The notes: generated by a model not told the origin, from the letters alone. A stretch of 64,000 nucleotides of DNA from Amycolatopsis pithecellobii (GCF_009707865.1 NZ_WMBA01000002.1:124001-188000); one strand, 5' to 3'; positions 34,431-44,140 are shown, counted from the first letter of the stretch. Numbers and translations: made by a program.

Positions 34431-35594
34431 GTGGCCGGGCGATTCGGTGGCTACCAGAACGAGATCTACCTGCAGGGGCTGGCCGGTCAGACCCCACCGA
34501 TGACGACCGATCTGGCGGCACTCGAGGAGGCCGCCGCGGCGGTGCTCACCCCGGAGGCATTCGGGTACATCGCGGGCGGCGCCGGCACGGGCGCGACGAT
34601 GCGGGCCAACCGGGACGCCTTCGAGCGCTGGAAGATCGTGCCCCGCATGCTGACCGACGCCACCGACCGCGACCTGACCACGACGCTGTTCGGCGCGGAG
34701 ATCCCCGCCCCGGTCCTGCTCGCGCCCATCGGCGTGCAGTCGATCGTCCATCCCGAAGCGGAGCTGGCGACGGCGCGTGCCGCGACCGGCCTCGGCGTGC
34801 CGATGGTGCTGTCCAGCGCCGCGTCCCACACGATCGAGCAGGTCGCGGCCGCCAGTGGGGCCGGGACGCGCTGGTTCCAGCTGTACTGGCCGAGCGATCC
34901 GGATGTCTGCGCGAGCATCCTGGCGCGGGCGCGCAAGGCGGGGTTCACGGCGCTCGTCGTCACGCTCGACACGTGGACGCTTGCGTGGCGCCCGCGGGAT
35001 CTGGACCGCGCGTACCTGCCGTTCATCAGGAACGAAGGCACCGCGATCGCGATGTCCGACCCGGCCTTCCGGGCGCGGCTGCAGAAGCCACCGGAAGAGG
35101 ACGAGGCGACGGCGATCCTGCACTGGATCGACCTGTTCACCGGTACCGATCACGGCTGGGGTCAGCTGCCGCTGCTGCGCGAACTGTGGGACGGGCCGAT
35201 CCTGCTGAAAGGCATCCAGCACGCGGACGACGCGCGGCGCGCGGTCGATGCCGGGATGGACGGGATCGTGGTGTCCAACCACGGTGGCCGGCAGGTCGAT
35301 GGGGCGCTCGGGGCGCTGGAGGCGTTGCCGGGTATCGCACAGGCGGTCGGGGATCAGGCGGAGGTGCTGTTCGACTCGGGTGTGCGCACCGGTGCCGACA
35401 TGGTCAAGGCGCTGGCACTGGGCGCGAAGGCCGTGCTACTCGGACGGCCGTACGTGTATGGCCTGGCGCTGGGCGGCGAAGCCGGGGTGCGGCATGTGGT
35501 GCGCAGCCTGCTCGCGGAACTGGAACTCACGCTGGGTCTGGCCGGGCACCGCACGCCGGCGGAGCTTTCCCCGAGCGTCCTGCGGCGCGGCTGA
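34431..35594 (+). CDS. FMN-dependent alpha-hydroxyacid oxidase/monooxygenase
   Basis: A 387-residue TIM-barrel flavoenzyme of the lactate oxidase/glycolate oxidase family. The catalytic His is in VVSNHGGRQVDGALG, followed by the FMN-phosphate-binding FDSGVRTGADMVKALALGAKAVLLGRP. The N-terminal FGYIAGGAGTGATMRANRDAFERW is also typical. The extra loop between the barrel strands (RDLDRAYLPFIRNEGTAIAM) fits lactate 2-monooxygenase-like members. GTG 34431 was chosen with GGAGG 6 bases upstream. The natural substrate (L-lactate or another hydroxyacid) is not decided by sequence. Confidence 0.88.
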   Translation: MAGRFGGYQNEIYLQGLAGQTPPMTTDLAALEEAAAAVLTPEAFGYIAGGAGTGATMRANRDAFERWKIVPRMLTDATDRDLTTTLFGAEIPAPVLLAPIGVQSIVHPEAELATARAATGLGVPMVLSSAASHTIEQVAAASGAGTRWFQLYWPSDPDVCASILARARKAGFTALVVTLDTWTLAWRPRDLDRAYLPFIRNEGTAIAMSDPAFRARLQKPPEEDEATAILHWIDLFTGTDHGWGQLPLLRELWDGPILLKGIQHADDARRAVDAGMDGIVVSNHGGRQVDGALGALEALPGIAQAVGDQAEVLFDSGVRTGADMVKALALGAKAVLLGRPYVYGLALGGEAGVRHVVRSLLAELELTLGLAGHRTPAELSPSVLRRG

Positions 35595-35599
35595 CGAAT

Positions 35600-35858
35600 G
35601 GCCCAGTCGAGCACCGCGCTGATGCGCCAGCCTGCCGCTTCCGGGACGAATTCGAGCAGCAGCAGGCCTGGTTCGACAGTGACGACGGGCGCGACCGGCA
35701 CCACGTCCGGATACCAGGCGTGCCAGCGCGGCCTCCACCTCGGCGCCGTGCGGGTACCAGCGGAGCACATAGCGCGATCCATCCGCGCAGTCCAGCCGCG
35801 CCGTGGCCACTACCCGCGGCAGCCCGAGTCGCCGCGCGTCGTCTGCGAGGTGCCGCAT
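35600..35858 (-). pseudogene. Frameshifted small gene, unknown family
   Basis: Two overlapping reverse-strand frames each hold half of what looks like one small protein. From ATG 35858 one frame reads as coding to about 35720 (PRVVATARLDCADGSRYVLR, then WYPHGAEVEAAL), and the -/+1 frame continues with WYPDVVPVAPVVTVEPG and LLEFVPEAAGWRISAVLDWA. The switch lies near 35710-35725. The joined product would be about 85 residues. A true frameshift, a sequencing error or no gene are all possible; the 3' limit is approximate. It occupies the 308-bp gap between the oxidase and hrpA. Confidence 0.35.
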
Positions 35859-35902
35859 ATTCGCAGGCTACTGAGATCACGCGGCGCTATTCTGGACGTC
35901 GT

Positions 35903-38900
35903 ATGTCTACCGCATCCCCCCTTGGCCAGTTGCGGGCCAAGCTGCCCGAGTTGACGTTGCGCGACGAGCACCGGCTGCGTCGCCGGCTTGATGGTGCGCG
36001 CAAGGCACGGGATCCCGAGCGTGTGGCGCGGCGGATCGCGCAGGATGTCGATGCCGCGGAGGAGCGGGTGCGCCAACGGCGGGACAGCCTGCCGGACATC
36101 ACCTACCCCGCCGAGCTGCCAGTCAGCCAGCGGAAGGACGATATCGCCGCCGCGATCCGGGACAACCAGGTCGTGATCGTCGCGGGCGAAACCGGGTCGG
36201 GCAAGACCACCCAGCTGCCGAAGATCTGCCTCGAACTCGGCCTCGGCGTGCGCGGGCAGATCGGGCACACCCAGCCCCGGCGGCTGGCCGCGCGCACCGT
36301 CGCCGAGCGCATCGCCAGTGAGCTCGGCACGGAACTCGGCGGCGCCGTCGGCTACAAGGTCCGCTTCACCGATTCGAGCGGCGACGACACGCTGGTCAAG
36401 CTGATGACCGACGGCATACTGCTCGCCGAGATCCAGCACGACCGGATGCTCCGCCAGTACGACACGCTGATCATCGACGAGGCGCACGAGCGCAGCCTCA
36501 ACATCGACTTCCTGCTCGGCTACCTCAAGCAGCTTCTGCCGCGCCGCCCCGAGCTCAAGGTGATCATCACCTCCGCGACCATCGACCCCGAGCGTTTCGC
36601 GGAACACTTCGACGGGGCGCCGATCGTCGAGGTGTCCGGGCGCACGTATCCGGTGGAGGTGCGCTACCGGCCCATTGTGGACCCCGATCAGCCGGACGAG
36701 GACCGCGACCAGGTCACGGCGATCTCCGACGCGGTGGACGAGCTGTGCGCCGAAGGTCCGGGTGACATCCTGGTTTTCCTTTCCGGGGAACGGGAAATCC
36801 GCGACACCGCCGATGCACTGTCCAAACAGGAGCGTCGCAATACCGAGATTCTTCCGCTGTACGCCCGGCTTTCCGCGGCGGATCAGCATCGGGTCTTCCA
36901 GCGGCACACCGGCCGCCGGATCGTGCTCGCCACCAACGTCGCCGAGACCTCGCTGACCGTACCCGGAATCAAGTACGTCATCGACCCTGGCACCGCGCGG
37001 ATTTCCCGCTACAGCCACCGCACCAAGGTGCAGCGGCTGCCCATCGAGCCGGTCTCGCAGGCTTCGGCCAACCAGCGCAAGGGCCGCTGCGGTCGTACGT
37101 CCGACGGTATCTGCATCCGGCTGTACACCGAAGCGGATTTCCAGACCAGGCCCGAATTCACGGACCCGGAGATCCTGCGGACGAACCTCGCGTCGGTGAT
37201 CCTGCAGATGACTTCGCTCGGCCTCGGTACTGTGTCGAACGTGACCAATCCGACCGGCAGTCACGGCGATCCGGCTGGCGTAGGCCAACTTCCGGTTGAT
37301 CAGGGTGGGCCTACTTTCGGTCGGATTGCTCATGTCGCCGCATTCCCGTTCGTCGAGCCACCGGATCGCCGTCAGATCAACGACGGCATGCAGTTGCTGG
37401 CGGAACTGGGTGCGCTGGAGTCCGGAAAGCTCACGGAGACCGGGCGCGGTCTGGCACAGCTGCCCGTCGACCCGAGGCTGGGCCGGATGGTGCTGGAGGC
37501 TGCGAAGAACGGGTGCGTCCGCGAGGTGATGATCATCGCCGCCGCACTGTCCATTCAGGACCCACGCGAGCGCCCGGCGGACAAGCAGGAGGCCGCGCGG
37601 CAACAGCATGCGCGGTTCACCGACAAGACCTCCGACTTCCTGGCCTACCTGAACCTGTGGGAGTACCTGCGGGAGCAACAGAAAGCGCTTTCCAACAACC
37701 AGTTCCGCAAGCTGTGCCGTGCGAAGTTCCTCAACTACCTGCGCGTGCGCGAATGGCAGGACATCTACAGTCAGCTGCGCCAGCTCGCGAAACCGCTGGG
37801 CGTCACGCTCAACAGTGAGCCTGCCGATCCGCAGCGCGTGCACATCTCCTTGATCGCCGGGCTGCTTTCGCATATCGGGCTCAAGGATCCGGAAAAGGGT
37901 GACTACGTCGGCGCCCGCGGTGCGCGATTCGCCGTGTTCCCCGGTTCGGCGCTGTTCCGGAAACCGCCGCGCTGGCTGATTTCGGCCGAGCTGGTGGAGA
38001 CGTCGCGGCTGTGGGCGCGGGTCAACGCGCGTATCGAGCCGGAGTGGGTCGAGCCGCTCGCCGGGCACCTGGTGAAGCGCAACTATTCCGAGCCACACTG
38101 GGAACGCAAGCGCGGCGCGGTGATGGCGAGCGAGCGCGTGACGCTGTATGGCGTACCGCTGGTGGCCGACCGCAAGGTCAACTACGGCCGGATCGACCCG
38201 GAACTGTCGCGCGAGCTGTTCATCCGGCATGCGCTGGTCGAGGGTGACTGGGACACCAACCACAAGTTCTTCGCGGAGAACCGGGCGTTGCTCGACGAGG
38301 TCGAGGATCTGGAGAACCGGGCCCGCAGGCGTGATCTGCTGGTCGACGATCAGACGTTGTTCGAGTTCTACGACCAGCGGGTCGGGCAGGAAGTGGTGTC
38401 CGGGCGGCATTTCGACACCTGGTGGAAGAAGGCGCGGCACGATCAGCCGGACCTGCTCAATTTCGAAAAGGCCATGTTGATCAACTCCGCGGCCGAGCAG
38501 GTCCGCGAGTCCGATTACCCGGACACTTGGCTGCAGGGCACGCAGCCGTTGACGCTGACCTACCAGTTCGAGCCGGGCGCCGACGCCGACGGTGTGACCG
38601 TCCACATTCCACTGCCGGTGCTCAACCAGATCACCCCCGACGGGTTCGACTGGCAGGTACCGGGCCTGCGCGAGGAGCTCGTGACCGCGCTGATCAAGTC
38701 ACTGCCTAAACAACTGCGGCGGAACTTCGTGCCGGCACCGGACACCGCGAAGTACGTACTGTCGCGTGTGGACCCGGCGGACGGGCCGTTGCTCGACGTG
38801 CTGGCGGCCGAGCTGGCGGAGCTGAGCGGGGTGACCGTGCCGGCGGACGCATGGCAGCTTTCCGCCGTGCCCGAGCATCTGCGCGTCACGTTCCGGGTGA

Positions 38901-39862
38901 TCGACGACAAGGGCCGGAAACTGCGTGAGGGCAAGGATCTTGTGGCGCTCAAGCATGCGTTGAGCGGGCAGGTCCGGGCGACGATCTCGAAGGCGGCGAC
39001 CAGTATCGAGCGCGGCGGGCTGACCAAGCCGGCGTTCGGTGAGCTGCCGCGCGTGTTCGCGAGCACCCAGCGCGGGCATGACGTGAAGGCGTTTCCCGCT
39101 CTGGTCGACGAGGGTGACAGTGTGGCGGTGCGGATGCTCGACACACCGATCGAGCAGAGCCAGCAGATGTGGCTGGGCACGCGCAAACTGTTGCGGCTCA
39201 ACCTGCCCTCGCCGATGAAGTTCATCAGCCGCAACCTGTCGAACGCGTCGAAACTCGTGCTGGGGCGGAACCCGCACGGGAGCGTCGCCGGGTTGCTGGA
39301 GGACTGCGTGAACTGCGCGGTGGACAAGCTGATCGCCGACAACGGCGGACCGGTGTGGGACGAGGCGGGATTCGCGGTGCTGCTGGAAAAGGTCCGTGGC
39401 GGGGTGAACTCGACTGTCCTGGATGTACTGTCCGAAGTGGAGCGGATCCTGCGTGCGGCCAACGACGTGGAGGCCCGGCTACCGGACGCGCGTGGCCCCG
39501 CGGAGTCGCTTTCGGACATCCGGCAGCAGCTGGATTCCTTGATATTTTCCGGTTTTGTGACCGCGACGGGCTTCGGAAGACTGCCCGATCTGGTGCGCTA
39601 CCTCCGGGCGATCGAGCGCCGGATCGACAAGCTGCCCACCGCCGCCGCGAAGGACGTCGAGCTGATGCGGGACCTGCGGTGGTTGCACGAGGAGTACCAG
39701 GCCGCGGTCGACGCCCTGCCGCCCGGCGTCGCACCGGGCCCCGCACTCGTCGGAGTCCGGTGGATGCTGGAAGAACTGCGGGTCAGCTACTTCGCCCAAA
39801 CGCTGGGCACCGCATACCCGGTCTCCTCGAAGCGAATCCTGAAGGCACTGGACGCCGCCTGA
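35903..39862 (+). CDS. hrpA: ATP-dependent RNA helicase HrpA, with in-frame element insertion
   Basis: A 1319-residue DEAH-box helicase, close to the 1300-residue HrpA of E. coli. Walker A GETGSGKTTQ lies near residue 95, DEAH near 191, SAT (IITSATIDPERF) near 218, followed by the QRKGRCGR motif near 391. It then has winged-helix, helicase-associated and the long HrpA-specific C-terminal DUF3418 region. Residues 447-477 are a 31-residue insertion from the 93-bp element at 37241-37333, placed between TSLGLG and AAFPFVEPPD, a stretch that is continuous in other HrpA proteins. HrpA rescues stalled ribosomes in bacteria. The inserted loop seems tolerated, since the rest is intact. Confidence 0.93.
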   Translation: MSTASPLGQLRAKLPELTLRDEHRLRRRLDGARKARDPERVARRIAQDVDAAEERVRQRRDSLPDITYPAELPVSQRKDDIAAAIRDNQVVIVAGETGSGKTTQLPKICLELGLGVRGQIGHTQPRRLAARTVAERIASELGTELGGAVGYKVRFTDSSGDDTLVKLMTDGILLAEIQHDRMLRQYDTLIIDEAHERSLNIDFLLGYLKQLLPRRPELKVIITSATIDPERFAEHFDGAPIVEVSGRTYPVEVRYRPIVDPDQPDEDRDQVTAISDAVDELCAEGPGDILVFLSGEREIRDTADALSKQERRNTEILPLYARLSAADQHRVFQRHTGRRIVLATNVAETSLTVPGIKYVIDPGTARISRYSHRTKVQRLPIEPVSQASANQRKGRCGRTSDGICIRLYTEADFQTRPEFTDPEILRTNLASVILQMTSLGLGTVSNVTNPTGSHGDPAGVGQLPVDQGGPTFGRIAHVAAFPFVEPPDRRQINDGMQLLAELGALESGKLTETGRGLAQLPVDPRLGRMVLEAAKNGCVREVMIIAAALSIQDPRERPADKQEAARQQHARFTDKTSDFLAYLNLWEYLREQQKALSNNQFRKLCRAKFLNYLRVREWQDIYSQLRQLAKPLGVTLNSEPADPQRVHISLIAGLLSHIGLKDPEKGDYVGARGARFAVFPGSALFRKPPRWLISAELVETSRLWARVNARIEPEWVEPLAGHLVKRNYSEPHWERKRGAVMASERVTLYGVPLVADRKVNYGRIDPELSRELFIRHALVEGDWDTNHKFFAENRALLDEVEDLENRARRRDLLVDDQTLFEFYDQRVGQEVVSGRHFDTWWKKARHDQPDLLNFEKAMLINSAAEQVRESDYPDTWLQGTQPLTLTYQFEPGADADGVTVHIPLPVLNQITPDGFDWQVPGLREELVTALIKSLPKQLRRNFVPAPDTAKYVLSRVDPADGPLLDVLAAELAELSGVTVPADAWQLSAVPEHLRVTFRVIDDKGRKLREGKDLVALKHALSGQVRATISKAATSIERGGLTKPAFGELPRVFASTQRGHDVKAFPALVDEGDSVAVRMLDTPIEQSQQMWLGTRKLLRLNLPSPMKFISRNLSNASKLVLGRNPHGSVAGLLEDCVNCAVDKLIADNGGPVWDEAGFAVLLEKVRGGVNSTVLDVLSEVERILRAANDVEARLPDARGPAESLSDIRQQLDSLIFSGFVTATGFGRLPDLVRYLRAIERRIDKLPTAAAKDVELMRDLRWLHEEYQAAVDALPPGVAPGPALVGVRWMLEELRVSYFAQTLGTAYPVSSKRILKALDAA
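37241..37333 (+). repeat. 93-bp palindromic element inside hrpA
   Basis: This copy starts GTGACCAATCCGACCG and ends CGGTCGGATTGCTCAT. CAATCCGACCG (37245-37255) and CGGTCGGATTG (37319-37329) form an 11-bp inverted repeat, and GTAGGCC pairs with GGCCTAC inside. It begins on a codon boundary (446 codons after the ATG) and reads VTNPTGSHGDPAGVG... to PTFGRIAH. The inner half differs from the other two copies, so it is a diverged or different subtype with the same ends and the same reading frame. Confidence 0.85.
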
Positions 39863-41497
39863 TCACTTCGCGTCCGCGTAGGTGTCGACGACCGCGGTGT
39901 GCATGGGGAAGTGGACCGGGCAGGAGGCGCCGAACAGGAGCGCCGTGGTTTCGGCCACCGCGGAGTCGATGAGGGCCGGTACCTCGCTTGCGACGGCTTT
40001 GGGGGCGTGCACGATCACCTCGTCGTGCTGGAAGAACACCAGTTGCGCGCCTTCGGGCAGGCGGCGGCGCAAGGTTGCCAGGAGGACCGCGGTGAAGTCC
40101 GCCGCGCTGGCCTGGACGACGAAATTGCGCGTGAACCGGCCCCAGTTGCGAGCAGCTTGCCGGGCGCGGCCGTCGTCTTCGGCCGCGCCGGTGAGGGTGC
40201 GCCACGCCTCCGACGGCGCGGGCGATGTGCGCCCCAGCCGGGAACGGACGCGCTCGCCGCGTTCGCCTGCCTGCGCCGCACGCTCCACATAGGACACTGC
40301 GTCCGGGAAACGACGGCGCAGCAAGGCGAGCAGGGATGAGGCCTCGCCTGCCGTGCCGCCGTACATTGCCGACAACATCGCGATCTTCGCCCGCCCACGC
40401 GATTTTTCATCCACGGCAGGAAACATCGCCTCGGCCAGCCGTGCGTACAGGTCCGTCGACGCCGACACCTCGGCCAGCCGCCGGTCACCGGACAGTGCGG
40501 TCAGGATGCGCGGTTCGAGCTGCGCCGCGTCGGCGACCACGAGCTTCCAGCCCGGATCCGAGCGCACACACACCCGCAGCGTCTTCGGGATCTGCAACGC
40601 ACCGCCGCCCTGGCTCGCCCACCGGCCCGAGACCACCCCGCCGACCACCCAAGCCGGGCGGAATCGGCCGTCACGCACCCACTCGTCCAACCACGCCCAG
40701 CCGTTGGCCGAATGCAGCCGCGACAGCTCGCGGTACTCGATCAGCGGCGCCACCGCGGGATGATCGATCTTGCGCAGCACATGCGCCCGCGCCGAAGGGA
40801 TCGAGATCCCTTCGCGACCGAACGCACGCACGATCGACGGCGGGCTGTCCGGGTTGACGGGTTTGCCGCCGAACTCCTCGCTGATCCGCGCGGCCAGCTC
40901 CACCAGTTTCCGCGGCCGCTGACCGGAGGGCACGCGCGGACCGAGGATCTCGGTCAGCAGGTCACGGTGGATATCCGCTCGCCACGGCAGTCCATCATCC
41001 GCCATTTCAGCGGCCACCAGCGCACTCGCCGACTCCGCCGCGATCAGCAGCCGCAGCCGATCTGAGTACTCGCTCGCCCGCATGCGGCGTTCTTGTTCGG
41101 CCAGCACGATTTTCGCGGCGTCCACTTCGGACAGACCGGGCGGCAACCCCGAACCGCGGGTGTCGAACAACGCCGGTTGCGCATCGGCGTGCGACGGCTC
41201 GTCCGGCGGCGGCTCCTGCCCGTTCGCTCTGGCCAGCGCCGCCGCCAGCCCACGCGGCCCGCCGCGGCCCTCGTGCGCCAGCAACAACCCCTCGGCGAGC
41301 GACAGATCGTGACAGCGGCTGATGCGCAGGCCGCCGCGCACCAGCTCCGGGTACAGCCGCTCGACGGAAGCGAAAACCCAGCGCGGCCGGTGTTTTCGCT
41401 CCAGCTCGGCGAGCCCCGCGAGGTCGGTCGTCCGCCGGCCGGATGGTTCCAGCACGGACCACGTGCCGTCGCGATCCTGACCGGCGAAAATGTACAC
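39863..41497 (-). CDS. Bifunctional 3'-5' exonuclease/DNA polymerase I-like protein
   Basis: A 544-residue protein related to the C-terminal part of DNA polymerase I. The polymerase palm motifs are modified: motif A reads VVADAAQLEPRILTALSGD, motif B is RGRAKIAMLSAMYGG, motif C is FFQHDEVIVHA with the acidic pair of the catalytic site. The N-terminal 150 residues are a degenerate exonuclease-like domain without the full DEDD set. Actinomycetes carry this smaller second polymerase beside PolA; its in-vivo task is unknown, possibly repair. It converges head-on with hrpA with no gap between the stops. Confidence 0.85.
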   Translation of the reverse strand: MYIFAGQDRDGTWSVLEPSGRRTTDLAGLAELERKHRPRWVFASVERLYPELVRGGLRISRCHDLSLAEGLLLAHEGRGGPRGLAAALARANGQEPPPDEPSHADAQPALFDTRGSGLPPGLSEVDAAKIVLAEQERRMRASEYSDRLRLLIAAESASALVAAEMADDGLPWRADIHRDLLTEILGPRVPSGQRPRKLVELAARISEEFGGKPVNPDSPPSIVRAFGREGISIPSARAHVLRKIDHPAVAPLIEYRELSRLHSANGWAWLDEWVRDGRFRPAWVVGGVVSGRWASQGGGALQIPKTLRVCVRSDPGWKLVVADAAQLEPRILTALSGDRRLAEVSASTDLYARLAEAMFPAVDEKSRGRAKIAMLSAMYGGTAGEASSLLALLRRRFPDAVSYVERAAQAGERGERVRSRLGRTSPAPSEAWRTLTGAAEDDGRARQAARNWGRFTRNFVVQASAADFTAVLLATLRRRLPEGAQLVFFQHDEVIVHAPKAVASEVPALIDSAVAETTALLFGASCPVHFPMHTAVVDTYADAK

Positions 41498-41609
41498 AAA
41501 CTGATTCTGCGCCCCGCCACCGCCAAATTCGACGGCCCCCTGGTCAACAGGCGGCCCCTTTACTACTCTCCGGTAGGCTCATTCGCCCGGTCGGACCAAC
41601 GGAGGTGCC

Positions 41610-43214
41610 ATGCTCGTCGGCAAGGTGACGGAGACCGTCCGCAGCATCGAGGTGATGTGGAGAGCGGGCCTCATTCCGTTCCCGCGTGTGGACGAGGGGC
41701 TCTTCGCGTTGCTGGCGATGCGCAGAATCGGCCCGTTCGCGGCGGCGGCGCAGGTCGCGGCCCGGCGCTCCCCGGACGTGACCGGCCTCGTGGACGATCG
41801 CGGCTCGCTCACCTTCAAGCAGCTCGAACAGCAGTCCAACGCACTCGCCCGCGCCCTGCAGTCCCGCGGGGTGACGACCGGAACCGTGATCGCCGCGCTG
41901 TGCCGCGACCATCGCGGGCTGGTGCTGACGATGTCGGCCGCCGGGAAGCTCGGCGCCCGCCTCGTGCTGCTGAACACCGGGTTCGGCCGCACGCAGCTGG
42001 CCGATGTGGTCCGGCGCGAGAACGCCACCGTCCTCATCTACGACCAGGAGTTCGCAGAACTGCTCGCCGACGTTTCCGGTCAGGTCGAGCGCTACGCGGC
42101 GTGGGTGGACAACCGGCGCGCGCTGGGCCGCATCCCCGTGCTGGACGAGCTGATCGCGAGCACGGACGACCGCCCGGTACCGTCGCCGGAGCGCCGAGGC
42201 GGGTTCGTGCTGCTGACCAGCGGGACGACCGGCACTCCCAAGGGTGCGCCTCGTGATCACACCTCACTGATGTCGTCGGTGCAGTTCCTGGACCGGATTC
42301 CCTTGCGTTCCGGGGAATGTACGTATCTCGGCGCGCCGTTGTTCCACGCCACCGGGGTTTCGCAGTTCATTCTCTCGTACGCGCTCGGCTGCAAGGTCGT
42401 GCTGCGCCGGCGATTCGACCCGGAGGCGACGCTGCGCGGGGTGCACGAGCACCGGTGCACGGCGCTTGTGCTGGTGCCGACGATGTTGCAACGGATCGTC
42501 GATCTGGGGCCGCGGATACTCAGCCGGTACGACACGTCGTCGCTGCGGATCATCTTCGTGGCCGGCTCGGCGTTGTCCCCGGACCTGGGGAACCGGGCCA
42601 CCGCGGCTTTCGGTGACGTCATCCACAACCTTTACGGCTCAACGGAAGTAGCTGTCGCGACCGTGGCGACGCCGGAGGACTGGCGCAAGGCGCCGGGCAC
42701 CGTCGGTCGCCCGCCGGTCGGCTGCACGGTCGCGTTGTACGACGCCGAGGGCAAGCGCATCACCGAACCCGGCGTGACGGGGCGGGTTTTCGTCGGCAGC
42801 GCGCTGAGCTTCCACGGCTACACCGACGGGCGGAACAAGGAGCTGATCGACGGGCTGCTCTCGACCGGGGACGTCGGGCATTTCGACGAGGACGGCTTGC
42901 TGTTCATCGACGGCCGGGACGACGAGATGATCGTTTCCGGCGGGGAGAACGTGTTCCCCATCGAAGTGGAGAACCTGCTGGAGGCGCGCCCGGACGTCGT
43001 CGAGGCGGCGGTCATCGGCGTGCCGGACCCGGAATTCGGCCAGCGGCTGAAAGCCTTCGTGGTGCCGGCGGCGGGGTCCAGGCTCGACGCCGACACGGTC
43101 CGGGAATATGTGCGGTCGAACCTCGCGAGGTACAAGGTGCCGCGTGAAGTGGCCTTCCTGGCGCGGTTGCCGAGGAACGCCACGGGGAAGGTGCTGCGCA
43201 ACAGGCTGGCGTAG
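41610..43214 (+). CDS. Acyl-CoA synthetase, AMP-forming
   Basis: A 534-residue adenylate-forming enzyme. The phosphate-binding motif is LLTSGTTGTPKGAPR, the adenine stretch YGSTEVAVA, the hinge STGDVGHFDEDGLLFIDGRDDEMIVSGGENVFP, and the catalytic lysine lies in NATGKVLR near the end. The long-chain fatty-acid CoA ligase (FadD) layout is normal. It activates a fatty or related acid with ATP for beta-oxidation or lipid synthesis. The first 40 residues form a short extra helical region seen in some mycobacterial FadD paralogues. It is divergent from the polymerase gene and abuts the XRE gene at its stop. Confidence 0.88.
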   Translation: MLVGKVTETVRSIEVMWRAGLIPFPRVDEGLFALLAMRRIGPFAAAAQVAARRSPDVTGLVDDRGSLTFKQLEQQSNALARALQSRGVTTGTVIAALCRDHRGLVLTMSAAGKLGARLVLLNTGFGRTQLADVVRRENATVLIYDQEFAELLADVSGQVERYAAWVDNRRALGRIPVLDELIASTDDRPVPSPERRGGFVLLTSGTTGTPKGAPRDHTSLMSSVQFLDRIPLRSGECTYLGAPLFHATGVSQFILSYALGCKVVLRRRFDPEATLRGVHEHRCTALVLVPTMLQRIVDLGPRILSRYDTSSLRIIFVAGSALSPDLGNRATAAFGDVIHNLYGSTEVAVATVATPEDWRKAPGTVGRPPVGCTVALYDAEGKRITEPGVTGRVFVGSALSFHGYTDGRNKELIDGLLSTGDVGHFDEDGLLFIDGRDDEMIVSGGENVFPIEVENLLEARPDVVEAAVIGVPDPEFGQRLKAFVVPAAGSRLDADTVREYVRSNLARYKVPREVAFLARLPRNATGKVLRNRLA

Positions 43215-44108
43215 TCAGCGCCATTCGATGCCGAACACGCCCGGCCCGAAATCCAGTGCCACCGCGTGCACTCCGCCCGTCCCGTCCAGCTGGAGGTCCC
43301 GCTTCTCATCGGCATCGTCGGTCCGCGCGTACTGCCAGCACAGGCCGGGCGCCGCGTCGAACTGGATCTCCAGCAGGTATTCGCGGACGGGACGGCGGAA
43401 CTCGCGGTAGTAGGTGTTCGCGCACTCGGGATAGGGCGGACCACCGTTGGTCAGCGTGTACTCGATGAGATGGGTCTCGCCGCGGTCGATTGTCCGGTCG
43501 AAGATCAGCACTGCCGCGGTCAGGCCGTGTTCCACGTCGACCTCGACCCGCCCCGCCTGACAGTTGCGCAGCGCGTGCAACCGGGGCGGGTCGGCGCCGC
43601 CGTGGTCGTACACCAGCAACCACCGGTCCTGACCGTCCGCAGTGGACTGGAACACTGCCCGCGAGGTCATCGAGCGTTGCCCGCCGTCCTCCGCGATTTC
43701 GCAGCGATCGTGCAGACTCGCGAGGTTGAGCTGGTGCTGCTGTTCGAGCGCGTGTGGCGCGCCGATCCGCTCGAGCAGTGCTTGCAGTGCTTCCAGCGGG
43801 AAGTTCACCGGCTCGGGGCGGCGTCGCGCGGTGCCACGCGGGCGCGGGGGCGGCAGCAGGCTGAGCAGCTCACCCGGCCGCAGCCCGAGGATGTCTTCGA
43901 GCACCCGCACCGCGGACAGAGAGTTGCGCCGTTCGGGCTGGCGTTTGCCGGATTGCCAGTAGCTGAGCGCGGTGACGCTGACCGGGATGCCGTTGGCCTG
44001 GATCCGGGCTTGCAGCCGGTCGAGGCTCAACCCGCTGCGCGCGATCGCCGCCCGGAGTGCGTTCGAGAACGCGGTGTCGGAACTGTCCACCTTTGCCGCC
44101 TCGAACAC
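43215..44108 (-). CDS. XRE-type helix-turn-helix regulator with unknown C-terminal domain
   Basis: A 297-residue protein. Residues 10-80 are a helix-turn-helix (FSNALRAAIARSGLSLDRLQARIQ, VSVTALSYWQSGKRQPER) with a basic Pro/Arg-rich linker near residue 90. The remainder, about residues 105-297, is a beta-rich domain (ADGQDRWLLVYDHGGADPPRLHAL, NTYYREFRRPVREYLLEIQFDAA) that I do not recognise by name; it may bind a ligand. It faces the subtilase gene, and the TAACCC palindrome at 44141-44156 lies between, so it may regulate itself or the protease. Confidence 0.8.
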   Translation of the reverse strand: MFEAAKVDSSDTAFSNALRAAIARSGLSLDRLQARIQANGIPVSVTALSYWQSGKRQPERRNSLSAVRVLEDILGLRPGELLSLLPPPRPRGTARRRPEPVNFPLEALQALLERIGAPHALEQQHQLNLASLHDRCEIAEDGGQRSMTSRAVFQSTADGQDRWLLVYDHGGADPPRLHALRNCQAGRVEVDVEHGLTAAVLIFDRTIDRGETHLIEYTLTNGGPPYPECANTYYREFRRPVREYLLEIQFDAAPGLCWQYARTDDADEKRDLQLDGTGGVHAVALDFGPGVFGIEWR

Positions 44109-44140
44109 TGGTTTACGCCTCCTTCCCCGTTGAGCAACGC

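Noticed and set aside
35810-38605. A 931-codon reverse-strand frame opposite hrpA
   Set aside because: Same reason; the forward frame holds all helicase motifs.
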